A stretch of DNA of 64,000 nucleotides from Alkalibacillus silvisoli (GCF_039521975.1 NZ_BAAACZ010000009.1:248001-312000), one strand, 5' to 3'. Positions 43,459 to 52,985 are shown, counted from the stretch's first letter. The notes: generated from the letters alone by a model not told the origin. Numbers and translations are program-made.

Positions 43459-44241
43459 ATGGAGCGAGATATTCCAACATATTCACTTTTATTACTAACT
43501 GTTTTTGTTATGATTCCATTCACCATTGCTTACTTTTATCAATTAGGGTTAAAAAAAGATATTATTTGGTCTACGATTCGAGGGACATTGCAGCTGTTTC
43601 TGATCGGTCTCATATTAACTTATTTATTCGACTTGCCACCTCTAGTAGGTATTCCAATTATGTTAACTGTGATTATTATCGTTGCAACGTTTCATGCTCG
43701 CAAAAAAGGAAAAGAATTGCCGTATATATTCATTACTATTTTAATTGGTTTAATTTCAGTAGAGCTAATTGTCCTAGCTATGTGGTTAGGTTTTGATATG
43801 ATTTCATTTACACCTGAAGAAGTCATTCCTATGAGTGGTATGGTGATTGGAAATAGCATGGTTGCTATGGGATTAGCGTTAGAACGTCTAAAGTCAGAGT
43901 TTGAGCAGAACCGCGGAAAGTTATTGGCTGCTCTATCTTTAGGAGCAACACCCAAGTATGCTGCTCATATGACGGTTAAAAAAACATTAAACGCTGCATT
44001 AATTCCTAATATAGATCAATTAAAAACTATCGGATTAGTACAATTACCAGGGATGATGACAGGATTAATTTTAGGTGGAGTAGCGCCGATTGTAGCGATT
44101 AAATATCAACTGGTCATCTCAATTAGTATTTTCTCATCTGTCTCTTTGAGTGCTATTTTTATTTCTATGGTCATGTATCGTTTCTTTTTTAATAAACAAA
44201 TGCAATTACTTAAGTTACAAGACATAAAAAAGAGCGGCTAA
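43459..44241 (+). CDS. fetB: ABC transporter permease, FetB-like (UPF0014 family)
   Basis: A 260-residue permease with seven membrane helices and the family signature around MIGNSMVAMGLALERL followed by ALSLGATPKYAA and LPGMMTGLILGG. It is 18 bases after fetA with a GGAGG site. The likely role is iron or other metal export. Neither gene belongs to the B. subtilis yqg series, so the pair seems inserted between yqgS and yqgW. Confidence 0.85.
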   Translation: MERDIPTYSLLLLTVFVMIPFTIAYFYQLGLKKDIIWSTIRGTLQLFLIGLILTYLFDLPPLVGIPIMLTVIIIVATFHARKKGKELPYIFITILIGLISVELIVLAMWLGFDMISFTPEEVIPMSGMVIGNSMVAMGLALERLKSEFEQNRGKLLAALSLGATPKYAAHMTVKKTLNAALIPNIDQLKTIGLVQLPGMMTGLILGGVAPIVAIKYQLVISISIFSSVSLSAIFISMVMYRFFFNKQMQLLKLQDIKKSG

Positions 44242-44271
44242 CAAACTGATTGTTACGCCGCTTAAGTAAAA

Positions 44272-44454
44272 CTATGAGGTAAACAATTGACTATAAATTG
44301 TCATTACTGAATACCAACCAAAAAGAAAAAGTGATGCAGTTGCAAAAGCTACAGCGAAGAAGTTACGAGTCTTTAATTCACGTATAACTGCAAATGCACT
44401 TAAGATTGCTACAACTAGCATCATAACTCCAAATACGAATTCTCCTACTTGCAT
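44272..44454 (-). CDS. yqgW: YqgW family membrane protein (DUF2759)
   Basis: A 60-residue protein with two membrane helices (residues 6-25 and 33-53) matching DUF2759/YqgW in sequence (VGEFVFGVMMLVVAILSAFA) and position. On the minus strand GGAGGAAC precedes the ATG. Function unknown. Confidence 0.85.
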   Translation of the reverse strand: MQVGEFVFGVMMLVVAILSAFAVIRELKTRNFFAVAFATASLFLFGWYSVMTIYSQLFTS

Positions 44455-44607
44455 GTCTGTTCCTCCTTGAATGAAAAACTTGCTCTTTGTTATGATTACA
44501 TTGAAACTAAGAAATTATCCGTAAGATTTCTCCCTTATATTTTATATAAAAAGTAGTGGCATGTCGAGTGATTTCAATAAAAATAAGCGAAAAAGGTGGA
44601 ACGTTTT

Positions 44608-45228
44608 GTGAACTATTATATTTTCTCACTTGGATTATTAGGTACAAATTGTTATGTAATTGAAAAAGAAGGTAGAGCTTTAGTTGTAGACCCTGGTGGT
44701 GATACGGATCAGTTAATTGAATATTTTCAAGAACATGACATCATCCCAGAAGCGATTTTATTAACTCATGCCCACTTTGACCATATTGGCGGAGTAGAGG
44801 AGTTAAGAACATACTATAAAATTGATGTTTATATGCATGAACTAGAAAGAGAATGGTTAACAAATCCAGATTTAAATGGGTCATCAAGGTTTCAAGTTGG
44901 TCGTATAAGCTCAAATAATGAAGCGGAACATTTCTTGGAAGAAGGTCACTACAATATAGGTGGCTTTGATTTTGAAGTGTTACATACACCCGGCCACTCC
45001 CCTGGTAGTTTATCTTTCTGGTTTGAATCTGATCAAAAATTAATTGCCGGTGATACGTTGTTTCAAATGGGCATTGGTCGCACGGATTTACCGTTCGGTG
45101 ACCATGAAACATTGATTAACGCGATCCGCCAAAAAGTCTTAGTTTTACCTGATGATACTGAAGTATTACCAGGCCATGGCCCTTTGACAAAAGTTAGTAC
45201 TGAAAAAGTAAAGAATCCATTCTTGTAA
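44608..45228 (+). CDS. yqgX: Metallo-beta-lactamase fold hydrolase YqgX
   Basis: A 206-residue glyoxalase II-like MBL protein. Metal ligands: THAHFDHIGG, a His in LHTPGHSPG, an Asp in IAGDTLF and a C-terminal His in VLPGHGP. YqgX-type enzymes hydrolyse thioesters such as S-lactoyl-bacillithiol, a role by family. The GTG at 44608 is 8 bases after AAGGTGGA; an earlier GTG at 44596 lies in that site. Confidence 0.9.
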   Translation: MNYYIFSLGLLGTNCYVIEKEGRALVVDPGGDTDQLIEYFQEHDIIPEAILLTHAHFDHIGGVEELRTYYKIDVYMHELEREWLTNPDLNGSSRFQVGRISSNNEAEHFLEEGHYNIGGFDFEVLHTPGHSPGSLSFWFESDQKLIAGDTLFQMGIGRTDLPFGDHETLINAIRQKVLVLPDDTEVLPGHGPLTKVSTEKVKNPFL

Positions 45229-45247
45229 TGGTTAATGTATGACATGA

Positions 45248-45283
45248 AAAAAGCTCAACCCCTTAAAAAGGGTTGAGCTTTTT
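45248..45283. terminator. Strong terminator after yqgX, bidirectional
   Basis: A 14-bp perfect stem (AAAAAGCTCAACCC at 45248-45261, GGGTTGAGCTTTTT at 45270-45283) that ends in T on both strands. It separates yqgX from minus-strand yqgY. Confidence 0.92.
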
Positions 45284-45367
45284 GCAGTTAGGAAAATCCT
45301 ACTGCACCTAAGTACAAGTAAGCCTATGTTTTTTTCTAAAATTTTTCTTGCCACACGCAAGTTTTCT

Positions 45368-45610
45368 TTAGTGAGCAAAACCTGGCTCTAATAGGAATGT
45401 TACGTAATAAGTAAAACCTACCATAAAAACAGTTAAGTATGCACCAAAAATATACATATAAAGGCGTTCCGATAGGTTTAAGTAACCAACTCCTAAAAAG
45501 AAGATCGTCTGTGCTAGAAATAATACGGACATTCCAATATAATCTCCTGCATAAAAAAGAACAGTAAAGATACCAGTCCAAAATGCTAGAACACGAAACA
45601 TACGATCCAT
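45368..45610 (-). CDS. yqgY: YqgY family membrane protein (DUF2626)
   Basis: An 80-residue protein with three membrane helices and the opening MDRMFRVLAFWTGIFTVLFY, which fits DUF2626/YqgY. The ATG at 45610 is used because AAAGGAGG stands upstream; the frame runs 12 residues further without support. Function unknown. Confidence 0.88.
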   Translation of the reverse strand: MDRMFRVLAFWTGIFTVLFYAGDYIGMSVLFLAQTIFFLGVGYLNLSERLYMYIFGAYLTVFMVGFTYYVTFLLEPGFAH

Positions 45611-45699
45611 GTCTTTTCCTCCTTTGTACAGGAACTCATCAGACATATTATATACGATGTATTAAATAATGTAAATGAACATTTTATGAAGCGATAAAA

Positions 45700-45771
45700 C
45701 TGGGCCACCAGGATTCGAACCTGGGAATCACGAGACCAAAACCCGTTGCCTTACCGCTTGGCTATGGCCCA
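45700..45771 (-). tRNA. tRNA-Gln (TTG)
   Basis: On the minus strand acceptor TGGGCCA/TGGCCCA, anticodon loop TTTTGGT (TTG) and T-loop TTCGAAT form a full cloverleaf with a G discriminator. CCA is not encoded. A lone tRNA lying 28 bases beyond comGG. Confidence 0.95.
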
Positions 45772-45783
45772 ATCACAGTTGTT

Positions 45784-45789
45784 ATTATA
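45784..45789 (-). promoter_or_regulatory. -10 element for tRNA-Gln
   Basis: TATAAT on the minus strand, 12 bases before the tRNA, in the gap after comGG. The -35 is poor, so read-through from comG is possible. Confidence 0.4.
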
Positions 45790-45799
45790 GAACAATTGC

Positions 45800-46186
45800 T
45801 TAGTTATTATACATCATAGTTGTAAAATGTTCATAAGTATAATCATTATTTGTATTAACCACCATTCTTAATTCAACTTCTTGATTATTCAATACTTCGT
45901 AAACGATGCTGACTTCACCTGTCTCATACTCAAAAACCATATTTTCTTCGTTGTTTGTTGAAATTACATTGCTATGCCCAAAATCAAAAATAGCATTATT
46001 AATCAAGTTTTGGATCGTGAGTTGTTCATCACTCCAATTTAGCTGCTCTTGTTGATAATGAGCTTGTGAAAATAATATTACTAAAGACATAGAGAATGTC
46101 AATAAATAAAAGACAAGAGTTGGAAAAATTAAACCATGATCGTTCTTAGTATGATTTAATATTATGGTGGGTATAAACTTTCTCAA
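45800..46186 (-). CDS. comGG: Competence pseudopilus protein ComGG
   Basis: A 128-residue protein with one N-terminal membrane helix (residues 20-42) and a small soluble domain. It is the last gene of the operon, overlapping comGF by 41 bases, as expected for ComGG. The start is TTG at 46186 behind GGGGGAG. ComGG is a minor pseudopilin-like subunit. Sequence identity alone is weak; position carries the assignment. Confidence 0.82.
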   Translation of the reverse strand: MRKFIPTIILNHTKNDHGLIFPTLVFYLLTFSMSLVILFSQAHYQQEQLNWSDEQLTIQNLINNAIFDFGHSNVISTNNEENMVFEYETGEVSIVYEVLNNQEVELRMVVNTNNDYTYEHFTTMMYNN

Positions 46187-46613
46187 CCTGCTCCCCCTCT
46201 CTTATATAATGGACTTTAAATGCTGTATCATTTAAATCTTCAATAGAGTAATGATCAACGTCGAACATGATAACCTCATGGCCTTGATGATTTGAGCGCC
46301 TTCGAATTAAATCATTGTATTGTTCAAATGTAACAATATTTCCATTTGCTCGAACAAAGTGTAATTGGTTATTAGTTAATCTAATTTCAACACTTCGGTT
46401 AAGTTCAAAGGAGATCAAAAAATCCATTTGCCTTATTTCTAATTGATTAGAGTCGTACAAATGAGATAGGTCGGCTAGTGGTTTTGTGAAGTAAAACATT
46501 ATAGGCAAAATCGTGATTAGAATAGATAAAGCAATTAAAGAGGTTAATAACGTAAATCCATTATTATTTTTAACGACTTGGGATATGTCTACATAACTTT
46601 TCTTCAGTCTCAT
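46146..46613 (-). CDS. comGF: Competence pseudopilus protein ComGF
   Basis: A 155-residue protein with a type IV pilin-like N-terminus (NNNGFTLLTSLIALSILI, residues about 16-34) and a soluble beta-rich domain. It overlaps comGE at its 5' end by 44 bases and comGG at its 3' end. ComGF is needed for pseudopilus assembly and DNA binding. Confidence 0.85.
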   Translation of the reverse strand: MRLKKSYVDISQVVKNNNGFTLLTSLIALSILITILPIMFYFTKPLADLSHLYDSNQLEIRQMDFLISFELNRSVEIRLTNNQLHFVRANGNIVTFEQYNDLIRRRSNHQGHEVIMFDVDHYSIEDLNDTAFKVHYIREGEQVEKVYTHHNIKSY

Positions 46614-46902
46614 TTGTGTTCACCCAACTTATACAAACGACGATTTGTTTGTTTTTCTCTTCTATTTCGATATTATAATCATTATAGTGGTCGCTTTCTT
46701 TTGAATTACTGATCTTCTCAGTTACAACTTGTTCCGTTTGTTGATGTAATAAGTGATAAGCGTTTTGACGTAACTCTATGTCTGTTTTATATTCATATAA
46801 GTGAACAATAAATGGAAAAAGCACGCTCATCATGATGATGAAACAAGAGAGTGAGAGGAGAGCATCTTGTAAAACAAAGCCATCTTCATGTTTTAGTAAC
46901 AT
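46570..46902 (-). CDS. comGE: Competence pseudopilin ComGE
   Basis: A 110-residue protein starting LLKHEDGFVLQDALLSLSCF, a degenerate pilin signature with helix. ATG 46902 is chosen because AAAGGAAG lies 6 bases upstream. It overlaps the comGD end by 17 bases. Confidence 0.82.
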   Translation of the reverse strand: MLLKHEDGFVLQDALLSLSCFIIMMSVLFPFIVHLYEYKTDIELRQNAYHLLHQQTEQVVTEKISNSKESDHYNDYNIEIEEKNKQIVVCISWVNTNETEEKLCRHIPSR

Positions 46903-47335
46903 AATATCTTCCTTTACCAAATGGGAACGTAATCAGAAATTCATTTTCATCTATTATTAGTCTGAAGCTACCTGGGCGAGTAATAGAGCCTGTTGTGTTG
47001 AAGACAATTCGGTTATTTATAGCAGAAGTATTGAGGCGAATGTTTTCATCAAATTTCCTTTCAACTAAAGGAGGATTGAAAGGATTTTCATAAATTATAT
47101 AACCGCTATTTGACGAGTTAAACAACAATGTTAAACGGCGTTGATGAAGAAGAGTGTACTGTTGAATGTAAAACACATCTTGCTCAAATGTTTCAAAGAA
47201 TTGATTTTCAGCTCTGTTTTGATCAATTAGCTTAATCGCATTCCATGAAAAGTGGGTAATTAATAGAACAATGCTTAGAACTAATAATATTTCAATCAAC
47301 GTAAAACCTTGGTTATTGAAATTATTTTTAATCAT
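46886..47335 (-). CDS. comGD: Competence pseudopilin ComGD
   Basis: A 149-residue type IV pilin-like protein with the prepilin signature NNQGFTLIEILLVLSIVLL near the start. The ATG at 47335 overlaps the comGC stop, giving translational coupling. ComGD is a minor pseudopilin; ComC would process it. Confidence 0.88.
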   Translation of the reverse strand: MIKNNFNNQGFTLIEILLVLSIVLLITHFSWNAIKLIDQNRAENQFFETFEQDVFYIQQYTLLHQRRLTLLFNSSNSGYIIYENPFNPPLVERKFDENIRLNTSAINNRIVFNTTGSITRPGSFRLIIDENEFLITFPFGKGRYYVTKT

Positions 47336-47630
47336 TAATGGTGACACTACCATCACTATTAATAGTTAATGGTCGACTGTCTGGACAAGTTGATTCATCT
47401 ATATAACCTTCCTGTTTTAACACGCTAATATCTGATGGGTATTCACCTTCATCAAGCTTATATAATTGAACTTGTGATTGGACAAGGTCTATATAAGCTT
47501 CACACCCTTTTTCATCTACAAAAGTATTATGTTGAATCACATTCGGAATTGTTAGTAATAGAAGAACAGAAATTATCAGTAGTACAATTAACATTTCAAT
47601 TAGTGTAAATCCTTTTTCATTTTTTAGCAT
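47328..47630 (-). CDS. comGC: Major competence pseudopilin ComGC
   Basis: A 100-residue prepilin with the canonical cleavage/methylation motif KGFTLIEMLIVLLIISVLL and two Cys residues (in KGCEAY and STCPDS) that form a disulphide. ComGC builds the pseudopilus for DNA uptake. Length and organisation match B. subtilis. Confidence 0.95.
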   Translation of the reverse strand: MLKNEKGFTLIEMLIVLLIISVLLLLTIPNVIQHNTFVDEKGCEAYIDLVQSQVQLYKLDEGEYPSDISVLKQEGYIDESTCPDSRPLTINSDGSVTIND

Positions 47631-47642
47631 AAATATTCACCT

Positions 47643-48689
47643 CTACATATAATTCATAATTTGAAACATGGGTATTAAAGTTAAAATGTAAATAAGGATA
47701 ATCATAGTGCCTAACACTCCATATAAGATCGGTTGGATGGTGAAGATGAGCCGTTTTGTTTTATCTTCTAATGAGGCTAGTGCGAGTGATGAATAAGCTT
47801 TTAAATCTTCCATCAAGGTCCCCTGTTCAGCGCTTCTTAAAATTAAAATCTTGAAATCGGGTTCAAGAAGACTTAAGTCATTAATCGCTTTGGATAAAGT
47901 TGCACCTTCTTTTAGTTGATCAATAATTTGGTTTGAGTAATACTTTAGAATGGGTAAGTCATTTTGTTTACTGATGATGATTAGTGCCTCTTTTAATGTT
48001 TTTCCGTTATTCATAATTGAAGATAAGTGATAGGAAAGTTGTGCAGTAGTGGATAGTTTTATATATGGTTTTAGAATAGGAATCCGTTCAATCACCTCCA
48101 ATTTATTTCTTAAATCAGCTCGTTTGTTATATAAGTAAAAAGAGATGCTCAAGACAGTAAGCAATGAAGCGCCAACAAATATGAAGGTTTGAAATAAAGA
48201 AATCACGATATTGAGCCAAAAATTGGAGCTGTCGTTGCCAAAACTGTCAATAACTTGGTTAAACATCGGTAAAAGGAAGGTACTCATACAAAAGAAAATC
48301 ACCATTGAAAAAGTCAATAAAATTAGGGGGTATCGCATAATTTCTTTCAGTTTTTTTCTGAAATCTAACCTCATTTTTAACATGTTATGGCAGTTTATAA
48401 TTTGTTCTGTCATTTGACCTGTTTCTTTCGAAAAATACAAAAAGGCGATAACAAACGGGTGGAAAGAAAGTTTTCGAAAACAATTTTCAATACTTTCTCC
48501 AGTTTGTAAGAGATGAACAAATTGCTTCGCCAAGTCACTATGTTTAGGGTCATATAACATAAATTCTAATGAACGTCTTAATGTGAAATGGTTAGATAAT
48601 AACTTTGAAAGTCGGTCTAAAAAATCAACTTGTTCAATCAATGGTATTGATGGTTGTTTTTTCTGGATTAATTGTATACCCATAAGCAT
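47643..48689 (-). CDS. comGB: Competence pilus platform protein ComGB
   Basis: A 348-residue GspF/PilC family polytopic protein with three main membrane helices, duplicated cytoplasmic helical domains and the segment GTLMEDLKAYSSLALASLEDK. It is the inner-membrane platform for pseudopilus assembly. The ATG at 48689 follows AAGGAGA by 8 bases and lies inside comGA. Confidence 0.93.
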   Translation of the reverse strand: MLMGIQLIQKKQPSIPLIEQVDFLDRLSKLLSNHFTLRRSLEFMLYDPKHSDLAKQFVHLLQTGESIENCFRKLSFHPFVIAFLYFSKETGQMTEQIINCHNMLKMRLDFRKKLKEIMRYPLILLTFSMVIFFCMSTFLLPMFNQVIDSFGNDSSNFWLNIVISLFQTFIFVGASLLTVLSISFYLYNKRADLRNKLEVIERIPILKPYIKLSTTAQLSYHLSSIMNNGKTLKEALIIISKQNDLPILKYYSNQIIDQLKEGATLSKAINDLSLLEPDFKILILRSAEQGTLMEDLKAYSSLALASLEDKTKRLIFTIQPILYGVLGTMIILIYILTLIPMFQIMNYM

Positions 48690-49662
48690 AAGCTTTTCTC
48701 CTTAAATGTTGGAAAGTAATAAAACGGTGACTGTTTTCAGGAGGGAACCCGTTTATAGCTCTTGTTAAGTCTTGACCTTCTAGCAACTCAGCAATGGCTG
48801 CTCTACCTTGTCCGTTTTTTCTTTGGATTGTTTTCGTGAGTGGAACTAACTCTTGTGAAGCAATACCTAATAATACTTGATGTAATTCGGTTTGTGTTAA
48901 CCCCATTTCTAATAGCCTTTCAATTGTCCCATGGGCATTTTTTGCATGGATGGTTGTTAAGACTAAATGACCTGTAAGTGCTGCTCGAAATGCAAAGTGT
49001 GCTGTAGACTCATCACGAATTTCTCCAACTGTAATAATGTCAGGGTCATGTCTTAAAGCAGCTTTTAGCCCTATATCATAACTAAAGCCAGCTTTTTCGT
49101 TAACTTGGACTTGTAATATTTGATCAACTGAACGTTCGATTGGGTCTTCTAAAGATATTGTTTGATACCCATAACGTTTGATCGCTTCTTTCATTAAGGC
49201 AAACATGGTAGAAGACTTACCACTTCCTGTTGGTCCAGTGAATAGAAGTATTCCAGATTGATTGGTAATCCATTTCAAAAGTGTTTCAGATTGATTCGGA
49301 AATAAAAATAAGTCTTTTAAATTAGGGGTTTGATAATTTGGTAACACTCTTATAGCCAAACTTTCTGTTAAGGAAAGCGGTAAAGTTGATAACCTTAAGT
49401 GATAGGAATCTCTCTGATTTGAAAAGGTAAGTGTACCGTCTTGTGGAATTCGGTTTTCAGCTATATCCATACCAGAAGAAAATTTGTAGTAACTTAATAA
49501 TGTTTGATATTCTTTTAAGATAAGACGTTTGTAAAACCAGCGATAGCCATTTATTCGGAAGTATGTGGGTACTTCTACTTCCTCAGGTGAAAAATGAATA
49601 TCTGTTGCTCCGTGTTTTATAGCGTCATGTATGATGTGCTCAGACAGACTTTCCGGTTTCAC
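48634..49662 (-). CDS. comGA: Competence pilus assembly ATPase ComGA
   Basis: A 342-residue GspE/PilB family ATPase with Walker A GPTGSGKSST near residue 134, an Asp box and Walker B-like DPDIITVGEIRD, and the HATLSTxHA-like LVLTTIHAKNA segment. It powers pseudopilus assembly. The start is GTG at 49662 behind AAAGGAGGAG. First gene of the comG operon. Confidence 0.95.
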   Translation of the reverse strand: MKPESLSEHIIHDAIKHGATDIHFSPEEVEVPTYFRINGYRWFYKRLILKEYQTLLSYYKFSSGMDIAENRIPQDGTLTFSNQRDSYHLRLSTLPLSLTESLAIRVLPNYQTPNLKDLFLFPNQSETLLKWITNQSGILLFTGPTGSGKSSTMFALMKEAIKRYGYQTISLEDPIERSVDQILQVQVNEKAGFSYDIGLKAALRHDPDIITVGEIRDESTAHFAFRAALTGHLVLTTIHAKNAHGTIERLLEMGLTQTELHQVLLGIASQELVPLTKTIQRKNGQGRAAIAELLEGQDLTRAINGFPPENSHRFITFQHLRRKAYAYGYTINPEKTTINTID

Positions 49663-49787
49663 TTAGTGACTCCTCCTTTAATTTAATTTACGATAGTTTA
49701 ACTTTAAAATTTCAGATGTGAAAATCTAGACTTTTACCAAGTAGGGGTAGCAGTGAATCGGACTCTTTAAATAGGCAGGTGTGAAAA

Positions 49788-50327
49788 TTGACTTCAATTG
49801 CATTAATTGGTTTTATGGGTTCTGGAAAATCCACGGTTGGAAAGATGTTAGCCAGACAGTTAAAAAAGCCTTTTTATGACCTTGATCAAGAAGTGATTAA
49901 TAAAGTAGGTATGGAAATACGTGACATTTTCAGTAAGTATGGTGAGTCATATTTTCGTGAGGTTGAAAGTGATGTGTTAAGTTCCCTACAAGTTAATAAT
50001 TGTATTGTAGCAACAGGGGGTGGAATAGTAGAGTCTGAGGATAATCAGCAAATTTTAAAAAGCAAGTATTTAACTTTCTGGCTAAAAGCAGACTTTAATA
50101 CGATTTCTAACCGCCTAATAGGTGACAAGGCACGACCACTATGGAGTCAAGATCGTGATAAAAAAATGGATTTATTCAATAGGAGACAACTATTGTATGA
50201 AAGGTCATCGAATAAGGTGATTGATGTGAATGATCTTGAAATTAAAGAAACTACCGATTTGATCCTGCGCTATATATATTTTTATACACGGTTTTATAAT
50301 TCGAGTCAATATGACAAAAAGCTTTAA
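49788..50327 (+). CDS. aroK: Shikimate kinase AroK
   Basis: A 179-residue kinase with the P-loop GFMGSGKST at residue 8, the shikimate-binding YDLDQE, the FREVES and ATGGGIV segments, and the lid (DKARPLW). It makes shikimate-3-phosphate for aromatic amino acid synthesis. The start is TTG at 49788. Its place next to comGA on the opposite strand differs from B. subtilis, where aroK is elsewhere, to my recollection. aroQ of the same pathway is at 62 kb. Confidence 0.95.
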   Translation: MTSIALIGFMGSGKSTVGKMLARQLKKPFYDLDQEVINKVGMEIRDIFSKYGESYFREVESDVLSSLQVNNCIVATGGGIVESEDNQQILKSKYLTFWLKADFNTISNRLIGDKARPLWSQDRDKKMDLFNRRQLLYERSSNKVIDVNDLEIKETTDLILRYIYFYTRFYNSSQYDKKL

Positions 50328-50346
50328 GTTTTGGCTAAACAAAGAT

Positions 50347-50388
50347 AAGTAGAGGTTTTAGTTATTTTTATAACCAAAACCTCTACTT
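50347..50388. terminator. Long hairpin between aroK and yqhG, bidirectional terminator
   Basis: A 19-bp stem with one mismatch (arms 50347-50365 and 50370-50388, 4-base loop). On the minus-strand RNA the mismatch becomes a G-U pair, so it probably works best for the yqhH-yqhG transcript. Confidence 0.75.
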
Positions 50389-50423
50389 ACTTGCTTATAT
50401 TCGACTTAAAAAAATCTCGAAAT

Positions 50424-51227
50424 TTAATGAGAAATTAGCTTTTTTGTGCTTTCATTAGATAAGTAAAAAAGACCTCCATTGATCCAATTCATTTCAACTT
50501 TTGGATAAAGCCTTTCATAAATTTGTTCTTTTGATTGTTCGAAAAATTGATGGTCTTCTTCATTTTGTAAATCAGTTAATTCCTCTAACATGTTTAATTC
50601 TTTGTTATATAAATCAATAGACTTTTGAGTGAACTCAATTGTTTCTTGTTCAATACGCTTTTTTAACTCATTTGAAATGTGTTCTATTGATCGTTTAGGT
50701 GAAATGATATATGGAATTTTGTAAGCATAATCAGGGACATGTTGTGTGAAGCTTTCTTCTATATTTTCCTCCATCCAATCAAACCTCATCGTTCCATTGG
50801 TTAATAAGATGCCAACACTTACTATTTCATCATGAGTATGCCAGCCTTGATATTTAATTTGTAAATTACAGACAAACCAAGGGTATAAGGGGGTTCGGTT
50901 CAATTCGTTATTAACTTTTTCATATAAAGTGGTGTATTGACCTTCTTGTTTAATGACATTAAAAATTTGTTGAAGTCTTGGAGAACCAAAGTGAATCCAT
51001 TCACCATCTGAATCGATATCTTCTTTGGATTTAAAGGATACCGTCATTGGCTCTCCACTCCATCCCATTGTGTTGACATATTGCCAGTAAAATGGACGGT
51101 TCATTAATTGTTGGTCTAGGTCTTTGGTTAACTTTACCGTTAATAGCCCTTCTTCACTATTTATGATCGACGCTTGCCTTTTTAAAAAAAACTTATATAG
51201 AAACCCGTGTATTTCAGCTTGTCTCAT
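50424..51227 (-). CDS. yqhG: YqhG family protein
   Basis: A 267-residue soluble protein, with sequence and position of YqhG (immediately after yqhH, overlapping it by 14 bases). No recognised catalytic motif. It probably acts with the SNF2-type ATPase encoded upstream, by association only. Confidence 0.88.
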   Translation of the reverse strand: MRQAEIHGFLYKFFLKRQASIINSEEGLLTVKLTKDLDQQLMNRPFYWQYVNTMGWSGEPMTVSFKSKEDIDSDGEWIHFGSPRLQQIFNVIKQEGQYTTLYEKVNNELNRTPLYPWFVCNLQIKYQGWHTHDEIVSVGILLTNGTMRFDWMEENIEESFTQHVPDYAYKIPYIISPKRSIEHISNELKKRIEQETIEFTQKSIDLYNKELNMLEELTDLQNEEDHQFFEQSKEQIYERLYPKVEMNWINGGLFYLSNESTKKLISH

Positions 51228-52815
51228 CTTTTAACTCTCCTTGATCTTGTTCACTTTGGATAACTGAAATTAAATTATCGATTTTGATTTCGGCTTCTTT
51301 AGTTGATTGTGATTCGTTCATTATTTCAGCAACTTCTTCTTCAAAACTACTAGCACCAAAGCTACTTAAAATTTGATCAATTTCTCCAATAACACCTTCG
51401 AATAGTGATAATTTGTCATAAAGTAGGTTTAGAATTTCTTCATCAATCGTGTTGTTTAAAACAATGTAGTAGATATTAACTTCATCTTTTTGTCCGAAGC
51501 GGTGAATACGACCGATTCGCTGTTCTAACCGCATTGGATTCCAAGGTAAATCATAGTGAATCATATTTTTGCAAAACTGTAAATTCAACCCCTCTGCTCC
51601 GGCATCAGTTGCAATTAATACATCGGCATTATTTTCGAACAACTGTAACATCCATTGCTTTTTACTTTTTCGAAAGCTGCCATTATAAGGTACTGCACTG
51701 ATCCCATTTTGTTGACATAACCACTGTAGATAAAGTTGTGATGATTTATATTCAGTGAAGATAATAACTTTATCATCTAATTCTTTAATCAGCTCAATGG
51801 TTCTTAATGCTTTAGAGTGATTCGGTAGTTGTTCGATTGAGTCAACTATGTGTGAATCTTTCAATCCTTCTTGTTTCTTCATTGATAAATAACAAGCTTC
51901 CCTACTAGAGCAAAACTCTCTAGATAAGGTGATATTGGTTAATGTATGCGATGTTTCAAGGGATTGTAAATCATTGTAAATTTGTTGTTCTTCTTCAGTA
52001 AAATCAACATGTATCGTTTGAATATCCCGGCTAGCCCAATTGTCTTGAACGTCACTTTTACGTGAGCGGACCATGGATTGTTTAATAAGTGTTTGGACTG
52101 ATTCATAGTGACTCTTCTTAACTTTTTCTTTAAAAATTCGTTTATCACCTAATAATCCAGGGCGAACAATCTTCATTAAGTGATAGATTTCATCAATCTT
52201 ATTTTGTATAGGTGTTGCAGTTAGTAGTAAACAATAAGTCGATTTAAGTTGCTTAACAAATTGATAGTTTTTTGTTTGTGCATTTTTTAATCGGTGTGCT
52301 TCATCGACGATCAGTAAATCATAGTCTTGTTCAATTAAGTGGGAGGCATGTGGCTCTTTTTTAGCCAGATCAATAGAAGATATTACAATATCATAAGCTT
52401 CCCACGGATATGAACGGTGTTTAGCTCTTGCAGGAATGAAAAACGTTTGATTCATTTCATACTCCCATTGTCGAATTAAAGAGGATGGGACTAAGATTAA
52501 TACTTTTTTAACTAGTCCTTTAATCATCATCTCTTTTAGAATGACACCAGCTTCTATCGTTTTACCTAACCCTACTTCATCTGCAAGAATTGCTCGTCCA
52601 TGCATATGAAATAAAACCTTATCTACAGCCTCACGTTGGTGGGGAAGTAGTTCAAGGTTTGGTAAGTATTTTAAGGAAGTTAATTCATTTTTATCAGTCA
52701 TTGATAATTGACTAAGTTGATATGCTTTTGTAAATGTGTCCCAATCACTGTTAGTTTGATCTTGAACTTCTTCAAGGACATTGTATAAGTTATCAACATT
52801 AATTATAGGCTTCAT
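51214..52815 (-). CDS. yqhH: SNF2-family helicase YqhH
   Basis: A 533-residue SWI2/SNF2 ATPase. Motif I DEVGLGKTIE near residue 83, DEAH motif II (VDEAHRLKN), the LTATPI motif III, and the C-terminal helicase part with EGLNLQFCKN and QRIGRIHRFGQ. The HepA/YqhH group remodels protein-nucleic acid complexes; its cellular role in Bacillus is unclear. It is transcribed divergently from the gcv operon. Confidence 0.94.
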   Translation of the reverse strand: MKPIINVDNLYNVLEEVQDQTNSDWDTFTKAYQLSQLSMTDKNELTSLKYLPNLELLPHQREAVDKVLFHMHGRAILADEVGLGKTIEAGVILKEMMIKGLVKKVLILVPSSLIRQWEYEMNQTFFIPARAKHRSYPWEAYDIVISSIDLAKKEPHASHLIEQDYDLLIVDEAHRLKNAQTKNYQFVKQLKSTYCLLLTATPIQNKIDEIYHLMKIVRPGLLGDKRIFKEKVKKSHYESVQTLIKQSMVRSRKSDVQDNWASRDIQTIHVDFTEEEQQIYNDLQSLETSHTLTNITLSREFCSSREACYLSMKKQEGLKDSHIVDSIEQLPNHSKALRTIELIKELDDKVIIFTEYKSSQLYLQWLCQQNGISAVPYNGSFRKSKKQWMLQLFENNADVLIATDAGAEGLNLQFCKNMIHYDLPWNPMRLEQRIGRIHRFGQKDEVNIYYIVLNNTIDEEILNLLYDKLSLFEGVIGEIDQILSSFGASSFEEEVAEIMNESQSTKEAEIKIDNLISVIQSEQDQGELKDETS

Positions 52816-52853
52816 ATAAAATCTCCTAACTAAAATAAACTTTATGATGACGC

Positions 52854-52882
52854 TTACACATCATTTAAGATTGTGGTATAAT
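52854..52882 (+). promoter_or_regulatory. Promoter of the gcv operon
   Basis: TTACAC (52854-52859), 17-base spacer, TATAAT (52877-52882). It lies about 110 bases before the riboswitch aptamers. Confidence 0.65.
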
Positions 52883-52985
52883 GTCATTTAGAATTTAATT
52901 CATACTTTTTGTACAATTTAGGAGTGTTTAAAGCATTTCATTGTTTTATTATGCTCAAAAAAATGAAAATTATCAGCGAATGATT

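Noticed and set aside
49681..49735. ComK box ahead of comGA
   Set aside because: AAAAGTCTAGATTTT on the minus strand has a 7-base instead of 5-base spacer and the second AT-box is degenerate; the match is too weak to list.
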